Source: G965215225 sp965215225 | GTDB lineage: Bacteria > Pseudomonadota > Gammaproteobacteria > CBDBNL01 > JAAOII01 | DNA length: 64,000 bases | NCBI GenBank assembly: GCA_965215225.1 | Contig: OZ244039.1 | Span: 1,860,001-1,924,000 of the forward strand | Direction of reading: 5' to 3' | Shown here: piece by piece, positions 33,028-41,551 of the stretch | Layout: every line of letters begins with the position of its first letter | Numbering within the stretch: position 1 is the stretch's first letter | The notes under the pieces: model-generated | What the model was told of the DNA's origin: nothing | The model's database searches: none | Seen by the model: the letters and a program-made list of their open reading frames with translations, nothing else | Program-made: the position numbers and the translations under genes

Positions 33028-34518
33028 TCATCTCTTGGAATACTGTGGTCTCTTGCGGGCTTTGTGTAAGCCTACTTTCTTTCGTTCTACTGTGCGTGGA
33101 TCGCGAGTGAGAAAGCCGCCCTCACGGAGCAACTTCCTTATTTCGTTATCATAGCTAAGCAGTGCTCTTGCTATGCCATGTCGAATAGCGCCTGCTTGGC
33201 CGGTAGTTCCACCGCCGCGCACAGTGACATTGAAATCAAATTTGTTTTGCGCCTTAATATATTCAAGTGGCTGCAGCATAAGAGTGCGACTAGTTTTGCG
33301 TTTGAAGTAGTCTTCAAAAGGTCTATTGTTAACCTTTATCGCGCCATTGCCAGCTCTCATGAAGACTCGCGCGCTTGAACTCTTCCGTCTTCCAGTAGCA
33401 TAGAACACCTTATCAGATGGAATGGGCTTCATAACATAGTCTATCTTTTCTTTCGCCTCTTCTAGCCGAGCCTTTCTCTCCCCGACTTTTCTAGACGTCG
33501 CTTTAATCGGTCTTTTTGTTGCCTCCCTTGTTGTCTCTTTCTTCAATCCTGTCTTAGCCGGTTTTTGAATCTCCTTGTCCTTAGATCTTCTTGTCTCAGC
33601 TGAGGCATCTTTTTTCTTAGCTGTCTTAGGCTGCTTAGCTCTGCTCTCTGCTTTCTGTGTTGCTTTGGTTTCCTTTGTTTTCTCTGGTTTTGTTGGCTTT
33701 GGTTTTGCTTCTGCTTCAGATTCCTTTGTTGGTTCTGTTTCTGCCTTTGCTTCTGCTTCCTTTGTTGGTTCGGATTCCTCGGTCAGCTTTGGTTTTGCTT
33801 CTGCTTCAGATTCCTTTGTTGGTTCTGTTTCTGCCTTTGCTTCTGCTTCATCTGTTTCCGCCGTTGGCTCTGGCTCTGCTTCTGCTTCCTTTGTTTCCGC
33901 CGTTGGCTCGGATTTCTCTTTTGGTTCTGGTTTTGCTTCTGCTTCAGATTCCTTTGTTGACTCGGATTCTTCTGTTGCCTCTGCTTCCTTTGTTGGCTCG
34001 GATTTCTCTTTTGGTTCTGATTTTGCTTCTGCTTCAGATTCCTTTGTGGGCTCGGATTCCTCGGTTGGCTCTGGTTCTGCTTCTGCTTCCTTTGTTTCCG
34101 CCGTTGGCTCGGATTTCTCTCTTGGTTCTGGTTTTGTTTCTGCTTCTTCTGTTTCCGCCGTTGGTTCGGATTTCTCGGTTGGTTCTGGTTCCTTTGTTGG
34201 CTCGGATTCCTCGGTTGGCTCCGGTTCTGCTTCCTTTGTTTCCGCCGTTGGCTCGGATTTCTCGGTTGGCTCTGGTTCCTTTGTTGGCTCGGATTCCTCG
34301 GTTGGCTCTGGTTCTGCTTCCGCTTCCTTTGTTTCCGCCGTTGGCTCGGATTTCTCGGTTGGCTCTGTTTTTGCTTCTGCTTCCTTTGTTTCCGCCGTTG
34401 GCTCGGATTTCTCGGTTGGCTTTGGTGCCTCTGTTCCCCCTGTTTCAGCTGTTGCTTTTTGGTCTTCCACCTCTGCTTGAGTTGGAGGGGTCTTGTTGTT
34501 ATCTTTGTCTTCTGTCAT
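33028..34518 (-). CDS. rpsI: Ribosomal protein uS9 with ~360-residue N-terminal extension
   Basis: 496 residues from the ATG at 34518. Only the last ~134 are ribosomal S9 (YATGRRKSSSARVFM, GGGTTGQAGAIRHGIARALL, ending KARKRPQYSKR). Before it lie an acidic low-complexity part of ~270 residues (repeats of EPTEKSEPTAETKEAEA type) and a basic Lys/Thr/Ala linker of ~90. Typical bacterial S9 is ~130 residues. An internal ATG at 33432 (MKPIPSDKVF) would give a normal-length S9 of 134 aa, but its ribosome site is weak, while the long frame starts right behind rplM (TAGTGATG) in the classic rplM-rpsI operon. Either the extension is translated and perhaps removed, or S9 starts internally. Confidence 0.9.
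   Translation of the reverse strand: MTEDKDNNKTPPTQAEVEDQKATAETGGTEAPKPTEKSEPTAETKEAEAKTEPTEKSEPTAETKEAEAEPEPTEESEPTKEPEPTEKSEPTAETKEAEPEPTEESEPTKEPEPTEKSEPTAETEEAETKPEPREKSEPTAETKEAEAEPEPTEESEPTKESEAEAKSEPKEKSEPTKEAEATEESESTKESEAEAKPEPKEKSEPTAETKEAEAEPEPTAETDEAEAKAETEPTKESEAEAKPKLTEESEPTKEAEAKAETEPTKESEAEAKPKPTKPEKTKETKATQKAESRAKQPKTAKKKDASAETRRSKDKEIQKPAKTGLKKETTREATKRPIKATSRKVGERKARLEEAKEKIDYVMKPIPSDKVFYATGRRKSSSARVFMRAGNGAIKVNNRPFEDYFKRKTSRTLMLQPLEYIKAQNKFDFNVTVRGGGTTGQAGAIRHGIARALLSYDNEIRKLLREGGFLTRDPRTVERKKVGLHKARKRPQYSKR
33690..34470 (-). repeat. Imperfect tandem repeats in the rpsI extension
   Basis: About 780 bases of shuffled units 18-60 bases long (plus strand GTTTCCGCCGTTGGCTCGGA, TCCTCGGTTGGCTCTGG, GCTTCTGCTTCCTTTG). 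All units are multiples of three and no stop occurs in the S9 frame. This pattern indicates repeated in-frame expansion. Confidence 0.85.
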
Positions 34519-34520
34519 CA

Positions 34521-34952
34521 CTATTTACCTATGTCTAATATCTTGGGGGTCTGGGCAGTATGTGGATGCTCGGCGCCAGTATAGATTCTCAATCTTCTCA
34601 GCATGCTATTGCCTAATGGACCTCGGGGCAACATCCCCTTAACTGCTAATCGCAAGACTTCCTGGGGATGACTAGCCATCTTCTTCTCTAGGCTTGTCTT
34701 TTTCAAACCGCCAGGATAGCCAGTATGGCGATAGTAGAACTTATCAGTCAGTTTCTTACCAGTCCATCTGATCTTCTCCACATTAACCACCACTATCTCA
34801 TCACCCATATCTGCATGACGGGTATAGTCTGGGCGATGTTTGCCGCGCAGATGATGAGCAATAGCACTGGCTAATCTGCCCGTAACCTTATCTGTGGCGT
34901 CTACCAAATACCAACGCCCTTTTACTTGTCCGTGAGGAAAGTATGTTGTCAT
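34521..34952 (-). CDS. rplM: Ribosomal protein uL13
   Basis: 143 residues, full-length bacterial L13: WYLVDATDKVTGRLAS at 13-28, GKHRPDY, VVVNVEKIRWTGKK, FYYRHTGYPGG, and the C-terminal VKGMLPRGPLGNSMLRRLRIY. It is an early-assembling protein of the 50S subunit. It is co-transcribed with rpsI, which starts at the last base of its stop codon (GTG) or three bases later (ATG). A possible promoter -10 lies at 34988-34993. Confidence 0.97.
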   Translation of the reverse strand: MTTYFPHGQVKGRWYLVDATDKVTGRLASAIAHHLRGKHRPDYTRHADMGDEIVVVNVEKIRWTGKKLTDKFYYRHTGYPGGLKKTSLEKKMASHPQEVLRLAVKGMLPRGPLGNSMLRRLRIYTGAEHPHTAQTPKILDIGK

Positions 34953-34987
34953 TTTTGTATCACTATAATTAATAATTGAAAGGGCAT

Positions 34988-34993
34988 TTTATA
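34988..34993 (-). promoter_or_regulatory. Possible -10 of the rplM-rpsI operon
   Basis: TATAAA on the minus strand 36-41 bases before the rplM ATG, preceded by TTTAAG. The -35 is not clear. Confidence 0.3.
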
Positions 34994-35054
34994 CTTAAAC
35001 TGGCATTATTGAGGCAGATAAAGATAAAATTACCAGAAATATTCTATAAATAGA

Positions 35055-36209
35055 GTGAATTCCCCTTCCCCTGCTGAAATTCGGGCGGATTTTTTAGCCA
35101 TAATCCAACAGACTCTAGCTGCTGTTAAAGGAGAGAAGTTGGTGGCTGAGTATTTTGCCAAAGAACAGCGGCCTCCACCGCCCAATCTATTAGCCATAGG
35201 AAAGGCGGCCGCTAGCATGGCTAAAGGAGTTCCTCCTTGTCGGGCTTTGATAATCACCAAATACCACCATATCGAACCTTCGCTGTTTCGCGACTGGCCA
35301 GATGCACAAGTTATTGAAAGCAGCCATCCCTTCCCAGACGAAAATTCGATTAAGGCTGGTGAGGCTATTAGAAGCTTCTGTGAGACCCTAGGGGATGAGC
35401 CTGTGTTGTGTCTATTATCTGGCGGCGCCTCCGCTCTTGCCGAGCTACCCAAAGCGCCCTATAGCTTCGGGGATATCCAAAAGCTAACCAAGCAGCTAAT
35501 TAGCAGCAAGGTTGCTATAGAGGTTATTAATGCCAAGAGGAAGCAAATGTCTGAACTCAAAGGCGGCGGCTTGGCAAGGATGCTGATTGCCAATGACATC
35601 TTGGCTCTATACCTATCTGATATTACGAATAATGACTTGGGTATCATAGTATCTGGGCTGTTAATAGATCCGCTAAACCCTCATCCTTCCCTAGTAAATC
35701 ACATACTGGCAGATAATCGCTTCGCCCTTGCTAAGGCGGCTGGACTAGCTCGGCGGAAATATCAGATCGTCTCTCATAAGAGGTTCTTCACCCAAGAGGT
35801 TGAGAATGTGGCTGAGGAATTCTTCAAGCTGATGAATCAACAGGCTGGCTGGGTGCATCTAGCAGGGGGAGAGCCGCTGGTAGATCTGCCGGCTGAGGCA
35901 GGAGTCGGCGGGCGTAATCAGCATCTTGCTCTGCTAATGGCAAAGAATATTCATGGGTCTAGACCTGCTTGCTTTATCAGTATAGGAACCGATGGAACCG
36001 ATGGAGTGTCGCCATATGCTGGTGGCATAGTGACCAATCAGACCTACAACCAGCTGATTGGACAAGGAATAGATTATGAGGCTTTTATTGACAAAGCAGA
36101 TAGCAGTAATGCCCTCAAGAAAGTGGACGCCATTGTTGATACCGGACCTACGGGTAGCAATGTAATGGATTTGATGATTGGCTATATAGCTGGCGACTCA
36201 ATCGACTAG
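35055..36209 (+). CDS. Glycerate 2-kinase, MOFRL family
   Basis: 384 residues from a GTG. NLLAIGKAAASMAKG near 45, ESSHPFPDENS, LLSGGASALAELP near 119 and the C-terminal MOFRL domain (GGEPLVDLP, GGRNQHLALLMA, TDGTDGVSPYAGGI, DTGPTGSNVMDLM) identify the GckA/TtuD type, which phosphorylates glycerate to 2-phosphoglycerate, the substrate of enolase. It is shorter than many homologues (~420). It is alone on the plus strand between two minus-strand operons and has no clear ribosome site at the GTG; the true start could lie a few codons in. Confidence 0.88.
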   Translation: MNSPSPAEIRADFLAIIQQTLAAVKGEKLVAEYFAKEQRPPPPNLLAIGKAAASMAKGVPPCRALIITKYHHIEPSLFRDWPDAQVIESSHPFPDENSIKAGEAIRSFCETLGDEPVLCLLSGGASALAELPKAPYSFGDIQKLTKQLISSKVAIEVINAKRKQMSELKGGGLARMLIANDILALYLSDITNNDLGIIVSGLLIDPLNPHPSLVNHILADNRFALAKAAGLARRKYQIVSHKRFFTQEVENVAEEFFKLMNQQAGWVHLAGGEPLVDLPAEAGVGGRNQHLALLMAKNIHGSRPACFISIGTDGTDGVSPYAGGIVTNQTYNQLIGQGIDYEAFIDKADSSNALKKVDAIVDTGPTGSNVMDLMIGYIAGDSID

Positions 36210-36245
36210 CACAGCTTCAATACTTTTTTTGGCGCTCAAATATAG

Positions 36246-36908
36246 CTAGGCAGCCTGCTGACCTCCTGTTCCTTTATTCTTTGTCTTTGGCTTTGGCTTT
36301 GGCTTTGTCTTGGTCTTGGTCTTATTAGAAGTACTCTTAGTTCTTGCTTTGGAAGATTTAATGCTTTTAGTGGCGCTGGTCTTGCCGCCTTTGATCTTTT
36401 TAAGCAGGCGAGCAGGAATGCCAACCACAATGCTATTGGTGGGGACATCCTTAACTACCACTGCATTGGCGCCTACCTGGCTATTCTCTCCGATGACTAC
36501 CGCGCCCAAAACCTTGGCCCCTGCCCCTATGGTAACATTGTTGGCTAGGGTGGGGTGTCTCTTAACCCCCTTGGTGAATACATTGCCTCCCAAGGTCACA
36601 CCCTGATAAACGGAACAGTCGTCTCCTATCTCAGTAGTCTCGCCTATGACCACTCCGCAGCCATGGTCAATGAAGAAGCGTTTGCCGATACGAGCATTTG
36701 GATGTATTTCTATCAGAGTTAACCAACGGGCAAGCTGTGAGAGAAAGCGAGCCAGCCACTTTAAGCCCGACTGCCATAACCGATGGTTGAGTCGATGAAA
36801 CCAAACCGCGTGCAGGCCGGCATAGCAGGTGATGATTTCAATGGTATGGCGCGAGGCTGGGTCTTTTGCTTTATAGGTTGCTATGTCTTCTTTGAGGCTA
36901 GTGAACAT
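36246..36908 (-). CDS. cysE: Serine O-acetyltransferase with Lys-rich tail
   Basis: 220 residues. The first ~170 are a short-form (EpsC-like) CysE: a helical N-terminus, then left-handed beta-helix hexapeptide repeats (IEIHPNARIGKRFFIDHGCG, VVIGETTEIGDD, YQGVTLGG, RHPTLANNVTIGAGAKVLG) with the catalytic His/Asp pair in IDHG. It makes O-acetylserine for cysteine synthesis. The last ~48 residues are a repetitive Lys/Thr/Pro/Ser tail (KTKTKPKPKPK type) not found in the family, probably grown by slippage. The start overlaps the trmJ end by 11 bases; the trmJ-cysE order is conserved in gammaproteobacteria. Confidence 0.92.
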   Translation of the reverse strand: MFTSLKEDIATYKAKDPASRHTIEIITCYAGLHAVWFHRLNHRLWQSGLKWLARFLSQLARWLTLIEIHPNARIGKRFFIDHGCGVVIGETTEIGDDCSVYQGVTLGGNVFTKGVKRHPTLANNVTIGAGAKVLGAVVIGENSQVGANAVVVKDVPTNSIVVGIPARLLKKIKGGKTSATKSIKSSKARTKSTSNKTKTKTKPKPKPKTKNKGTGGQQAA

Positions 36909-37656
36909 CTTCTTTTCGTTGTTTGAGTATTCTAATACTATGAGTAATCAGCCCCCTTAGCATCTTCACTTCGTTGGTTCTCAGTCTTGCGCGGGTAAAG
37001 ATATTACGCAGTTTCCTTATTATAGTGGCTGGATTCTGAGGGTTAAAAAATTTAACCTCCTCAACCCATTGGGTCAAATGGCAATAGAATTTTTCTAGCT
37101 CGGCATTATTCGCATAGGGCTTGAGACGACTTGAACTATAAAAAGAAGAAGCAATAGAGTCATCATCCTCTTCCAAAGTGCAGAAGAGCTCATAACAGAA
37201 TATCTGAACCGCAGCAGCCAGATTCAACACTGGATAGGATCGTTCAGCTGGAATGAACAGATGGAAAGAACAGCTCTCTAGCTCCTCATTGGTGAGCCCC
37301 TTATCCTCACTGCCGAAAACCACCGAGATATTACGCGCCTTGCCTTCGACTAGCCGGGAGGCTGCCTCTTTCACCGAATAGGTGGGTATAGGGAAACGGC
37401 GCCGGCGGGAACTGGTGCCTATCACTAGGTCTTCGTCAGCCAGAGCCTGAGCCAAATTATCACAGACCTGAGCAGACTGGAGAACGGTTTGAGCCTTGGC
37501 AGCTAGAAGGCTGGCTTCTTTGCTAGGAAAGGATTGTGGTCTCACTAGAACAAGCTGCTTCATTCCCATGTTTGCCATGGCTCTAGCTGAGGCTCCTATA
37601 TTGCCGCCATAGCGGGCATCTACCAATACTATTTTGACCCGCTCTAAATCCAACAC
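36898..37656 (-). CDS. trmJ: tRNA (cytidine/uridine-32-2'-O)-methyltransferase TrmJ
   Basis: 252 residues of the SPOUT methyltransferase superfamily. RYGGNIGASARAMANMGM near residue 13, IGTSSRRR near 84 and the knot region VFGSEDKGLTNEEL near 113 with IPAERSYPVLNLAAAVQIF are typical of TrmJ, which methylates the 2'-OH of position 32 in the anticodon loop using SAM. The C-terminal helical region (residues ~165-250) is also TrmJ-like. It starts one base after the htpX stop. Confidence 0.92.
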   Translation of the reverse strand: MLDLERVKIVLVDARYGGNIGASARAMANMGMKQLVLVRPQSFPSKEASLLAAKAQTVLQSAQVCDNLAQALADEDLVIGTSSRRRRFPIPTYSVKEAASRLVEGKARNISVVFGSEDKGLTNEELESCSFHLFIPAERSYPVLNLAAAVQIFCYELFCTLEEDDDSIASSFYSSSRLKPYANNAELEKFYCHLTQWVEEVKFFNPQNPATIIRKLRNIFTRARLRTNEVKMLRGLITHSIRILKQRKEDVH

Positions 37657-38526
37657 TTAAGCTATTGACTCTAAGGCGGCTATTCTTTTTTCTAGTGGTG
37701 GATGAGTGGAAAAAAGAGCAGAAAACTTCTTGCCATTGCCTTTTATGCCGAAGGCAAGTAGGCTATCGTGCAGTTCGCTTGGCTGACCATAGATGCTGCG
37801 TAGCCTTTCTAGCGCAGCAATCATGTCTCCTTTACTGGTATGACGAGCGGCATAGGCATCGGCGCGATATTCTCTATAGCGCGAAAAGGCAAAGACGATG
37901 GTAGAAGCCAGAATCGCAAAAACTATCTCACATACTATAACCGTGAGAAAATAGCCGGGGCCAATCCCATCGCGGCGGAAAACCGCCTTATCAATCACCA
38001 GTCCCACAATCCGAGCGGCAAACATGACAAATGTATTGACAACCCCTTGAATCAAAGCAAGGGTAATCATATCGCCATTGGCAATATGGCCCACTTCATG
38101 AGCCAGGACAGCGCGCATTTCGCGCGGGTGGAATTTTTCTATCATTCCTTGACTGACTGCCACCAGAGCCGAGTTGCGATTCCAACCAGTAGCAAAGGCA
38201 TTGGGTTGATGGGAGGGGAAAACCCCTACGTCTGGCATACCCAAGCCGGCTTCATCAGCCAGCTCGCGCACCATATTATAGACAGCACCTGAGTTCACTA
38301 GCTCCACTCTCATGGTGGTCTTGGCTAGAAACTTAGATAGAAATAATGAGATGAAAGAGCCTCCCATACCAAAAGCGGCACAAAAGGCAAGTAAAGCGCG
38401 ATAGTCTATCCCCAAGCCAGTGTCGGTCTGAGTCAGATAACTATCTATGCCTAACAACCTGAGAACTATGAATAGAACAAACATAATCGCCAGGTTTGTC
38501 ATAATAAAAAGGCCTATTCGTAACAT
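37657..38526 (-). CDS. htpX: Membrane metalloprotease HtpX
   Basis: 289 residues. Zinc motif HEVGH at 143-147, with the third ligand in the downstream SRYREYRADAYAARH segment. Two N-terminal and two further membrane helices (about 5-24, 43-65, 158-178, 193-215) match HtpX of E. coli (293 residues). It degrades damaged inner-membrane proteins together with FtsH. It is the first gene of an htpX-trmJ-cysE transcript with no gaps. Confidence 0.95.
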   Translation of the reverse strand: MLRIGLFIMTNLAIMFVLFIVLRLLGIDSYLTQTDTGLGIDYRALLAFCAAFGMGGSFISLFLSKFLAKTTMRVELVNSGAVYNMVRELADEAGLGMPDVGVFPSHQPNAFATGWNRNSALVAVSQGMIEKFHPREMRAVLAHEVGHIANGDMITLALIQGVVNTFVMFAARIVGLVIDKAVFRRDGIGPGYFLTVIVCEIVFAILASTIVFAFSRYREYRADAYAARHTSKGDMIAALERLRSIYGQPSELHDSLLAFGIKGNGKKFSALFSTHPPLEKRIAALESIA

Positions 38527-38616
38527 AAGGTTCCTATTAGATAAATTTTTATAAGTCGTTCAGTTTATAAGCTTATTCTACCTGAAATCAAGCAGTCGTT
38601 AAGAATCTCTTTATGC

Positions 38617-38649
38617 CTTTATTCTGTCTTTGTTCTGCCTTTGTTCTGC
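38617..38649. repeat. Three tandem 11-bp units
   Basis: CTTTATTCTGT, CTTTGTTCTGC, CTTTGTTCTGC lie head to tail between the kefB-like stop and the htpX start. Confidence 0.8.
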
Positions 38650-38656
38650 TTTTATG

Positions 38657-40438
38657 CTATCTCTCTTTTTTGTCACGGTTAAATAGGGCGCGCAATTCCC
38701 TTTCATAATGGCGGGCGCGCCTGACCCTCTCTTGTCTATCTTCATCATAAATGCCAAAGTCTTCTATCATGAATTTACTGTCAAACTCACGAAAGGTGTG
38801 AATCACCCCACGGCTACTAGCGGGAGTAAAGTTCAGCTCTTCTAGCACATCGCGGGTCATATAGAGACTACTATCGAAAAGTTCGCGATAGATATTGTCG
38901 AGATCAAGTCCTAACTCCAACAGCTTATAAACATGCTCACGATTACGGGCGCGAACAAAAAGCCGAACATGAGGAAAATGGCGTTGGACCTGACGTACAA
39001 TACGCATTGAATCCTCGATACCATCAACACAGACCGCGACAAGAACTGCCTTATCTACCCCAGCAGCTCTTAATAGATTCAGCTTGGCTGGGTCGCCATA
39101 ATAGATATTGCCACCAAAATCACGGACAAAGTCTACCCGCTGAACATCCTTATCCAAAGCGGTGAAGTGGATGTTCTGGCTGGTGAGTATGCGAGCAAGT
39201 ATCTGACCAAAACGACCAAACCCAGCTATGATCACCGGCACATCACCAGTGGTAATCTGGTCATAGGGTCTGCTATCCTCCGAGTCGCTCCAGCTCCACC
39301 TCTCGACCATGAACATCAAGAGTGAAGTGCTGACCATAGATATGGATACTAGTAGAGTTGCCATCTCGCCAAGAAAACCGCTGACCAATCCATTTTCAGT
39401 GGCAGTTTGCAAGACCACAAAGGCAAATTCCCCTCCCTGACTGAGATTGGCGGCCATCTTCAAAGAGACCCGGTTGTTTAGTTTCCCTACTCTAGCGACA
39501 AAGAACAATATCACCATCTTCAATACTAAATAGACAAGACAAAGTCCGATGAGCAAAGGGTAGTATTCGAGGAAGACCGACCAGTTGATTGACATACCCA
39601 CCGCCAAGAAGAACAGCCCTAATATGATACTCTTAAAAGGTTCTATGTCGGATTCCAGTTGGTGGCGATATTTTGACTCCGCCAATACCAAACCAGCAAC
39701 AAAACCACCTAATGCCATTGACATGCCCACTTGATGCATCAAGGCAGCCGCTCCCACTACGATAAGCAATGCAATAGCAGTAAAAATTTCCTTGCTCTTA
39801 GTGCGGGCGATAAAATCAAAAACTGGATTGAGAAGATAGCTGCCTCCTATATATAGTGCCACTAGGGCGCCAATCTTCAACACAATAGAGATGACTGGGT
39901 TGGAGCTAATGCCACTTTCAATAGGAGAAAGAAAGGCAGCTAGGGCCAGTATAGGAACCACTGCCATATCCTGAAACAATACCAGCGCTAGTTGAGTCTT
40001 ACCCGCTGGGGTAACCAGCTCCCCATTTTCTTCTAGGTTTTGTAAGGCAATAGCGGTAGAGGAGAAAGAAAAGCACAATCCCAAAATGAGCGCCATCTTA
40101 AAATCATTAATAAGGAAGAAGATACAAGAGGTAAATAATAGCGCACATATCGCCATTTGCATACTACCCAAACCAAAGACCTGGCCGCGCATATTCCACA
40201 GATTCTTAATGTTTATTTCCAGCCCAATAAGGAAAAGGAACAGCACCACCCCTATCTCAGAGAAGCTCAGTATGATAGAGGGATCTTCAATGAAGGATTT
40301 AACGAAGGGGCCAATGATGGCACCAGCGGCCAGATAGCCGAGAACCGAACCTAAGCGTAGGACACGAAAGAATGGAACACAGATAACGGCGGCGCCCAAG
40401 AACAATAGGGTAAGCACCAAGGCTTCATGGATATCCAT
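38657..40438 (-). CDS. CPA2 cation:proton antiporter with TrkA-N domain (KefB/C-like)
   Basis: 593 residues. Residues ~1-380 form about 12-13 membrane helices of the CPA2 exchanger fold (LFLIGLEINIKNLW, SFSSTAIALQNLEE, LFQDMAVVPILALAAF). Residues ~395-510 form a Rossmann RCK/KTN domain (GFGRFGQILARIL) as in KefB/KefC, which release K+ in exchange for H+ when cells meet electrophiles. The glutathione gating of true KefB/C cannot be confirmed. It starts 31 bases after ftsZ, where lpxC usually stands, and could be read through from the dcw operon. Confidence 0.88.
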   Translation of the reverse strand: MDIHEALVLTLLFLGAAVICVPFFRVLRLGSVLGYLAAGAIIGPFVKSFIEDPSIILSFSEIGVVLFLFLIGLEINIKNLWNMRGQVFGLGSMQMAICALLFTSCIFFLINDFKMALILGLCFSFSSTAIALQNLEENGELVTPAGKTQLALVLFQDMAVVPILALAAFLSPIESGISSNPVISIVLKIGALVALYIGGSYLLNPVFDFIARTKSKEIFTAIALLIVVGAAALMHQVGMSMALGGFVAGLVLAESKYRHQLESDIEPFKSIILGLFFLAVGMSINWSVFLEYYPLLIGLCLVYLVLKMVILFFVARVGKLNNRVSLKMAANLSQGGEFAFVVLQTATENGLVSGFLGEMATLLVSISMVSTSLLMFMVERWSWSDSEDSRPYDQITTGDVPVIIAGFGRFGQILARILTSQNIHFTALDKDVQRVDFVRDFGGNIYYGDPAKLNLLRAAGVDKAVLVAVCVDGIEDSMRIVRQVQRHFPHVRLFVRARNREHVYKLLELGLDLDNIYRELFDSSLYMTRDVLEELNFTPASSRGVIHTFREFDSKFMIEDFGIYDEDRQERVRRARHYERELRALFNRDKKER

Positions 40439-40469
40439 AAGAACTAGGAAAGATGGTTGCTAAGTATTC

Positions 40470-41543
40470 TTAGTCCATCTGTCGTTTCAAAAAGCTTGGA
40501 ACATCTATTGCGCCTATGGCTTGGGCCTTAGCTTCTTCTTCGGTTGGTCGGTGGACTGCTAATTGAGAAGCCCCCTTTGCTACACCAGCAGCCACCAGAG
40601 TTACTCTGATCACATTATCTAGTTTCTCGTCAATAGTAGTCCCAATAATGATCTTGGCATCTGGGGCGGCGCATGAACGCGCCTTTTGACCTACCTGCTC
40701 GAAGTCGCGTAGGCTTAGGGTATTATTGCCGGTCACATTAACTAGAATGCCCTTGGCTCCTTCTAGTTCCATATTGTCAAGCAAAGGACTTGTCATGGCC
40801 TGTTCAACCGCCTTGAGCGCCGCATCCTCCTCATTAGAACTACCAGTTCCCATCATAGCCATGCCCATCTCCGACATCACTGCTTTAACATCAGCAAAAT
40901 CTACATTAATAAGGCCGGGTTTGGTGATTAGATCGGCAATGCCGCGAACTGCATTCATAAGAACATTATTCACCGCATTAAACGCTTGAGAAAGTTTCAC
41001 GCCGCCATGGGCATACTTTTCGAGAAGTCGGTCATTAGGTATCACTATAAGAGAATCAACTAGACTTTGCAGCTGTTCTAATCCCTTGTTAGCTATCTCT
41101 GCTCGTTTCTCCCCTTCAAAGCTAAAGGGTTTGGTCACTACACCCACGACCAATATACCCAGCTCCTTGCCTACTTCAGCTACTATGGGCGCTGCGCCCG
41201 TTCCAGTCCCACCACCAAGACCAGCAGTAATAAAGAGCATATCAACACCTTGTAAAGCATTGTATATATCCTCTTTGTCTTCCAAGGCTGCTTCACGCCC
41301 TCGGACAGGATCGCCACCAGCGCCCAAACCCCTAGTAAGCGTTCTGCCTATGGGGAGGTGCCGAGCTCCTTGAACCTTAGCGAGATCCTTAATATCAGTG
41401 TTAACACAAACAAAGTGAACACCTTCAATCTTCTCGCCAAGCATATAGTTAACTGCATTACATCCGCCACCACCTACACCCACAACCAGTATGTTTGCAG
41501 CATCTAAGGGGATGTCATAGCTTGTAAAGATATCTTCTTCCAT
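40470..41543 (-). CDS. ftsZ: Cell division protein FtsZ
   Basis: 357 residues from the ATG at 41543 (TAGGAAA just upstream; a TTG ten codons earlier overlaps ftsA). The GTP-binding GGGGCNAVNYM, the signature GGGTGTGAAP near 97, and NVDFADVKAVMSEMG are intact. The C-terminal peptide DVPSFLKRQMD, which binds FtsA and ZipA, is present, but the linker joining it to the globular domain is only ~20 residues, against ~50 in E. coli. FtsZ polymerises into the division ring. Last gene of the dcw cluster. Confidence 0.97.
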   Translation of the reverse strand: MEEDIFTSYDIPLDAANILVVGVGGGGCNAVNYMLGEKIEGVHFVCVNTDIKDLAKVQGARHLPIGRTLTRGLGAGGDPVRGREAALEDKEDIYNALQGVDMLFITAGLGGGTGTGAAPIVAEVGKELGILVVGVVTKPFSFEGEKRAEIANKGLEQLQSLVDSLIVIPNDRLLEKYAHGGVKLSQAFNAVNNVLMNAVRGIADLITKPGLINVDFADVKAVMSEMGMAMMGTGSSNEEDAALKAVEQAMTSPLLDNMELEGAKGILVNVTGNNTLSLRDFEQVGQKARSCAAPDAKIIIGTTIDEKLDNVIRVTLVAAGVAKGASQLAVHRPTEEEAKAQAIGAIDVPSFLKRQMD

Positions 41544-41551
41544 TTTCCTAT

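Noticed and set aside
33575..34538. Long plus-strand frames (up to ~300 codons) opposite rpsI, rich in Ser/Ala/Val or Leu
   Set aside because: They are the complement of the codon-periodic repeats in the S9 extension; low-complexity repeats leave several frames open by chance.
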